Assembly (NCBI GenBank): GCA_002591745.1
Contig: PDLQ01000005.1
Location: 124,001 to 188,000, forward strand
Source of the DNA: Lewinellaceae bacterium SD302
Lineage (GTDB): Bacteria; Bacteroidota; Bacteroidia; Chitinophagales; Saprospiraceae
Direction of reading: 5' to 3'
DNA: 64,000 nucleotides
A program made the translations under genes and the position numbers. Positions 62,218 to 64,000 of this stretch are shown here, piece after piece. How positions within the stretch are numbered: the stretch's first letter is position 1; the number at the start of each line of letters is the position of its first letter. A model generated the notes under the pieces. The model was not told where the DNA came from. It saw nothing but the letters and a program-made list of their open reading frames with translations, and searched no databases.

Positions 62218-63267
62218 CTAATCATCACCCAGCAAGTACGCATAATCGCGCAGCCCATCTACGTGGGAGCAAACGATGCGAAACATGGCGATGATTGGAA
62301 TAGCGACAATGGCACCCACCGGACCCCACAGTATATTGAAACCGACAACGGCAATAATGGTGGTTAAGGGGTTGATACTTACTTCCTTGCCAACTATCAA
62401 CGGGGTGAGAATGTATGACTCTAAGGTTTGGGCGACACTGATTGTGACGATGATGCCGATAACCTGGGTGCTACTGCCACCATCTCCCGTGAGGGAGAGG
62501 GCAAGTGCGATCAGGCCACCGATGATGTTACCGATATAGGGAATAATGGAAAGCGTAGCCGCCAGAACGGCGATCACTATGGCGTAATCCAGTCCTACGA
62601 TCATGAAGCCGATGGAATAGAGGACGGTAAGGATAGCGATCAGTATCAGTCTGCCCCGCAAGTATTTTTGGGCCACGTCCCGACTTTCATTCAGGGTTTG
62701 ATGGGTGAGGCCACGTTGCTCATCTGGGGCACGGCGTAACACGAATTCACGGAGCCTCTCTTTTTGCGAGAGTAATAGCACAACGTATACGAGCATCAGG
62801 GCGAAGGTGCCCAGGATGCCCAGCGTTTTAGTCATGGCGTCCATCGCGCGGCTGGAGGTAATGATGTCTGTAGACTGGTTTTTATCGTCAGAAACCTTCT
62901 TTTCTCCTTCCTGACTACTGTTCCCGCCAATGGAAAGCACATCGCCCTTGAGGTCGTAGTATTTGTTCATTACCCGTTCTTTGATCTGGGGGAGATCCTC
63001 AATGAATCTGGCCCCCTGGGTACCGACGGCTACGAACAGTCCGGCGAAAAAGAGCAGCAATACAAACATCGCCATGCTTGTGGCAGCGGTATAGTTCCAT
63101 CCCCGATCAAGTGCCCACTGGTGCAGCGGGTTGAGGATGAGCGCCAACAGAGCCGCTACAACGAGCGGCACTAAAAGGGCTTTTCCCAGATAGAGTAGCG
63201 TGAAAACAGACAGGACCAAAAGTATCTTATAGAGACTCTTTTTCAGGAGATCGGTGGGGGCGGCCAT
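62218..63267 (-). CDS. AI-2E family transporter
   Basis: 349 residues from the ATG at 63267 (MAAPTDLLKKSLYKIL); a longer frame to 63378 lacks a plausible start region. About eight membrane helices with ALLVPLVVAALLALILNP, IPYIGNIIGGLIAL, NPLTTIIAVVGFNILWGP and VGAIVAIPIIAMF, the PerM/YdiK-family signature. Members include TqsA and Na+/H+ antiporters; substrate unknown. Confidence 0.93.
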   Translation of the reverse strand: MAAPTDLLKKSLYKILLVLSVFTLLYLGKALLVPLVVAALLALILNPLHQWALDRGWNYTAATSMAMFVLLLFFAGLFVAVGTQGARFIEDLPQIKERVMNKYYDLKGDVLSIGGNSSQEGEKKVSDDKNQSTDIITSSRAMDAMTKTLGILGTFALMLVYVVLLLSQKERLREFVLRRAPDEQRGLTHQTLNESRDVAQKYLRGRLILIAILTVLYSIGFMIVGLDYAIVIAVLAATLSIIPYIGNIIGGLIALALSLTGDGGSSTQVIGIIVTISVAQTLESYILTPLIVGKEVSINPLTTIIAVVGFNILWGPVGAIVAIPIIAMFRIVCSHVDGLRDYAYLLGDD

Positions 63268-63384
63268 TTGAACGATTTTCGCTGAAACGTCGCGGTTTGG
63301 GGCGTTGTTTGATAAGAGTGGGAACGAGGGATATTTTTGGGGAAATTGATAATCCGTTTTTAATCCATTCTTGAACAAAATTCC

Positions 63385-64000
63385 CTAGTCAACCTGAAAT
63401 AAAGCATTGGCCATCAGTACCTTGCCGTTGTGCCAAAAACCCCGGAACAGTGGATTGTCCACCAGATAGATTACCGTACCTGATCCCATACTTTCCACGC
63501 CGAAGCTAAGGCTTTCCGCCAGTTGCTTACGCGCCCGATGGCCCATGAAACCGCTGGTGTAGGCACCTTCGCGCAGCCGTCCGGCATTTACTCCATCTTT
63601 CAAGTATTGGTAGGCCAGGGAATTAGTCTTCAGTGAAGCATATCGGTCGCCGAGGCCATAAGATAATGGGTGAGTATCGTCCAGTTCCGTACTGACGATA
63701 GCTCCCGGTACGTAACTACTGATGAAGCGGCGCTCTGCGCCACCGTAGTCCTGTAAGGGATCACTTTCTTCTTCCGGGCTCTCTTTGTACTTCAGGCCAA
63801 ATCCTTCTGCTCCGGCCAGGGCGCGGGTGGCACTGCCGATGGCAATGAGTTTGCCGCCGCCACGTACCCAGTCGCGGAGGCTGGAAAGTTGACTTTCACT
63901 GAAGTTGAAATAGCCTTCCGGCAGGATGAGTACGTCGACGTCATCGTTGGCCAGACGGCCCAGGTCATCGAAATTGTAGATGCTGATCGGGTAACCCAGG
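63385..64000 (-). CDS. M14 family zinc carboxypeptidase, C-terminal part (truncated at window edge)
   Basis: The frame is open to the right edge, so the N-terminus lies outside. Visible: a class I glutamine amidotransferase-like domain (LPEGYFNFSESQLSSLRDWV, GGGKLIAIGSATRAL) and the C-terminal VIYLVDNPLFRGFWHNGKVLMANALFQVD region, typical of the ends of large Bacteroidota M14 metallopeptidases. The catalytic zinc motifs are not in the window, so the assignment rests on the C-terminal half only. Confidence 0.75.
   Translation of the reverse strand, partial: LGYPISIYNFDDLGRLANDDVDVLILPEGYFNFSESQLSSLRDWVRGGGKLIAIGSATRALAGAEGFGLKYKESPEEESDPLQDYGGAERRFISSYVPGAIVSTELDDTHPLSYGLGDRYASLKTNSLAYQYLKDGVNAGRLREGAYTSGFMGHRARKQLAESLSFGVESMGSGTVIYLVDNPLFRGFWHNGKVLMANALFQVD

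Overview
The window reads as a chromosomal segment of a Bacteroidota bacterium, most likely from the Saprospiria/Lewinella neighbourhood. The lineage call is inference. It rests on a SusC-like TonB-dependent receptor with a carboxypeptidase-regulatory-like N-terminal domain, two proteins with type IX secretion (T9SS) type A C-terminal sorting domains, a PorV/PorQ-family protein, many lipoproteins, a tmRNA whose tag ends in YAMAA, a 679-residue urocanase, and several TTTG-N18-20-TAnnTTTG promoter matches. Shine-Dalgarno sites are generally absent. No phage, insertion sequence, CRISPR array, tRNA or rRNA was seen.

Layout. 1-1020: 3'-truncated oligopeptide-type ABC permease. 1219-1935: lipoprotein. 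2280-11283: receptor / large T9SS-exported protein / PorV-like trio, with hairpins between the genes. 11643-16523: housekeeping block (greA, HIT protein, Skp/OmpH-like lipoprotein, EamA transporter, rplS, lpdA). 17317-21408: minus-strand operon for GDP-D-glycero-alpha-D-manno-heptose (glycosyltransferase, hddA, gmhA, fused hddC-gmhB). 21586-22407: tandem lipoprotein pair. 22487-22859: ssrA. 23263-30924: Lrp regulator, DUF4159 protein, TonB-C-like protein, Mrp ATPase, YchF, HAD phosphatase, SGNH hydrolase. 31183-37538: lipoprotein, NdpA-like nucleoid protein, SDR, glgB, a CBM48/lysine-rich/HhH fusion, a CAT-fold acyltransferase. 37766-40912: T9SS protein and three tandem tail-collar-domain proteins. 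41071-50787: class IV aminotransferase, alpha/alpha-barrel candidate, gcvP, barrel protein, DUF2461, DUF4348, lysA-GNAT. 51059-53997: exbB-exbD-exbD and an ADP-ribosylglycohydrolase lipoprotein. 54001-56568: 855-residue unknown. 56709-61544: hutH-hutI-hutU. The right end has a small membrane protein, an AI-2E-type permease and the C-terminal part of an M14 carboxypeptidase.

The genes are mostly ordinary; the unusual content is short repeats. The decamer CAAAGTAGCA occurs at least 16 times (about 0.12 expected for a random 10-mer on both strands), in both orientations, between genes and inside genes in three reading frames, with extended consensus GRCTNNCAAAGTAGCARTG. This resembles uptake-sequence or Chi-like highly iterated words. 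Other families: ladders of variable mini-hairpins separated by CTTTTGGAC (27066-27266, 32879-33075); a 98-bp unit in three tandem copies (23737-24025); paired AATGATTTAATGA arrays; a MITE-like pair flanking the HAD gene; and a paired ~75-95 bp palindrome.
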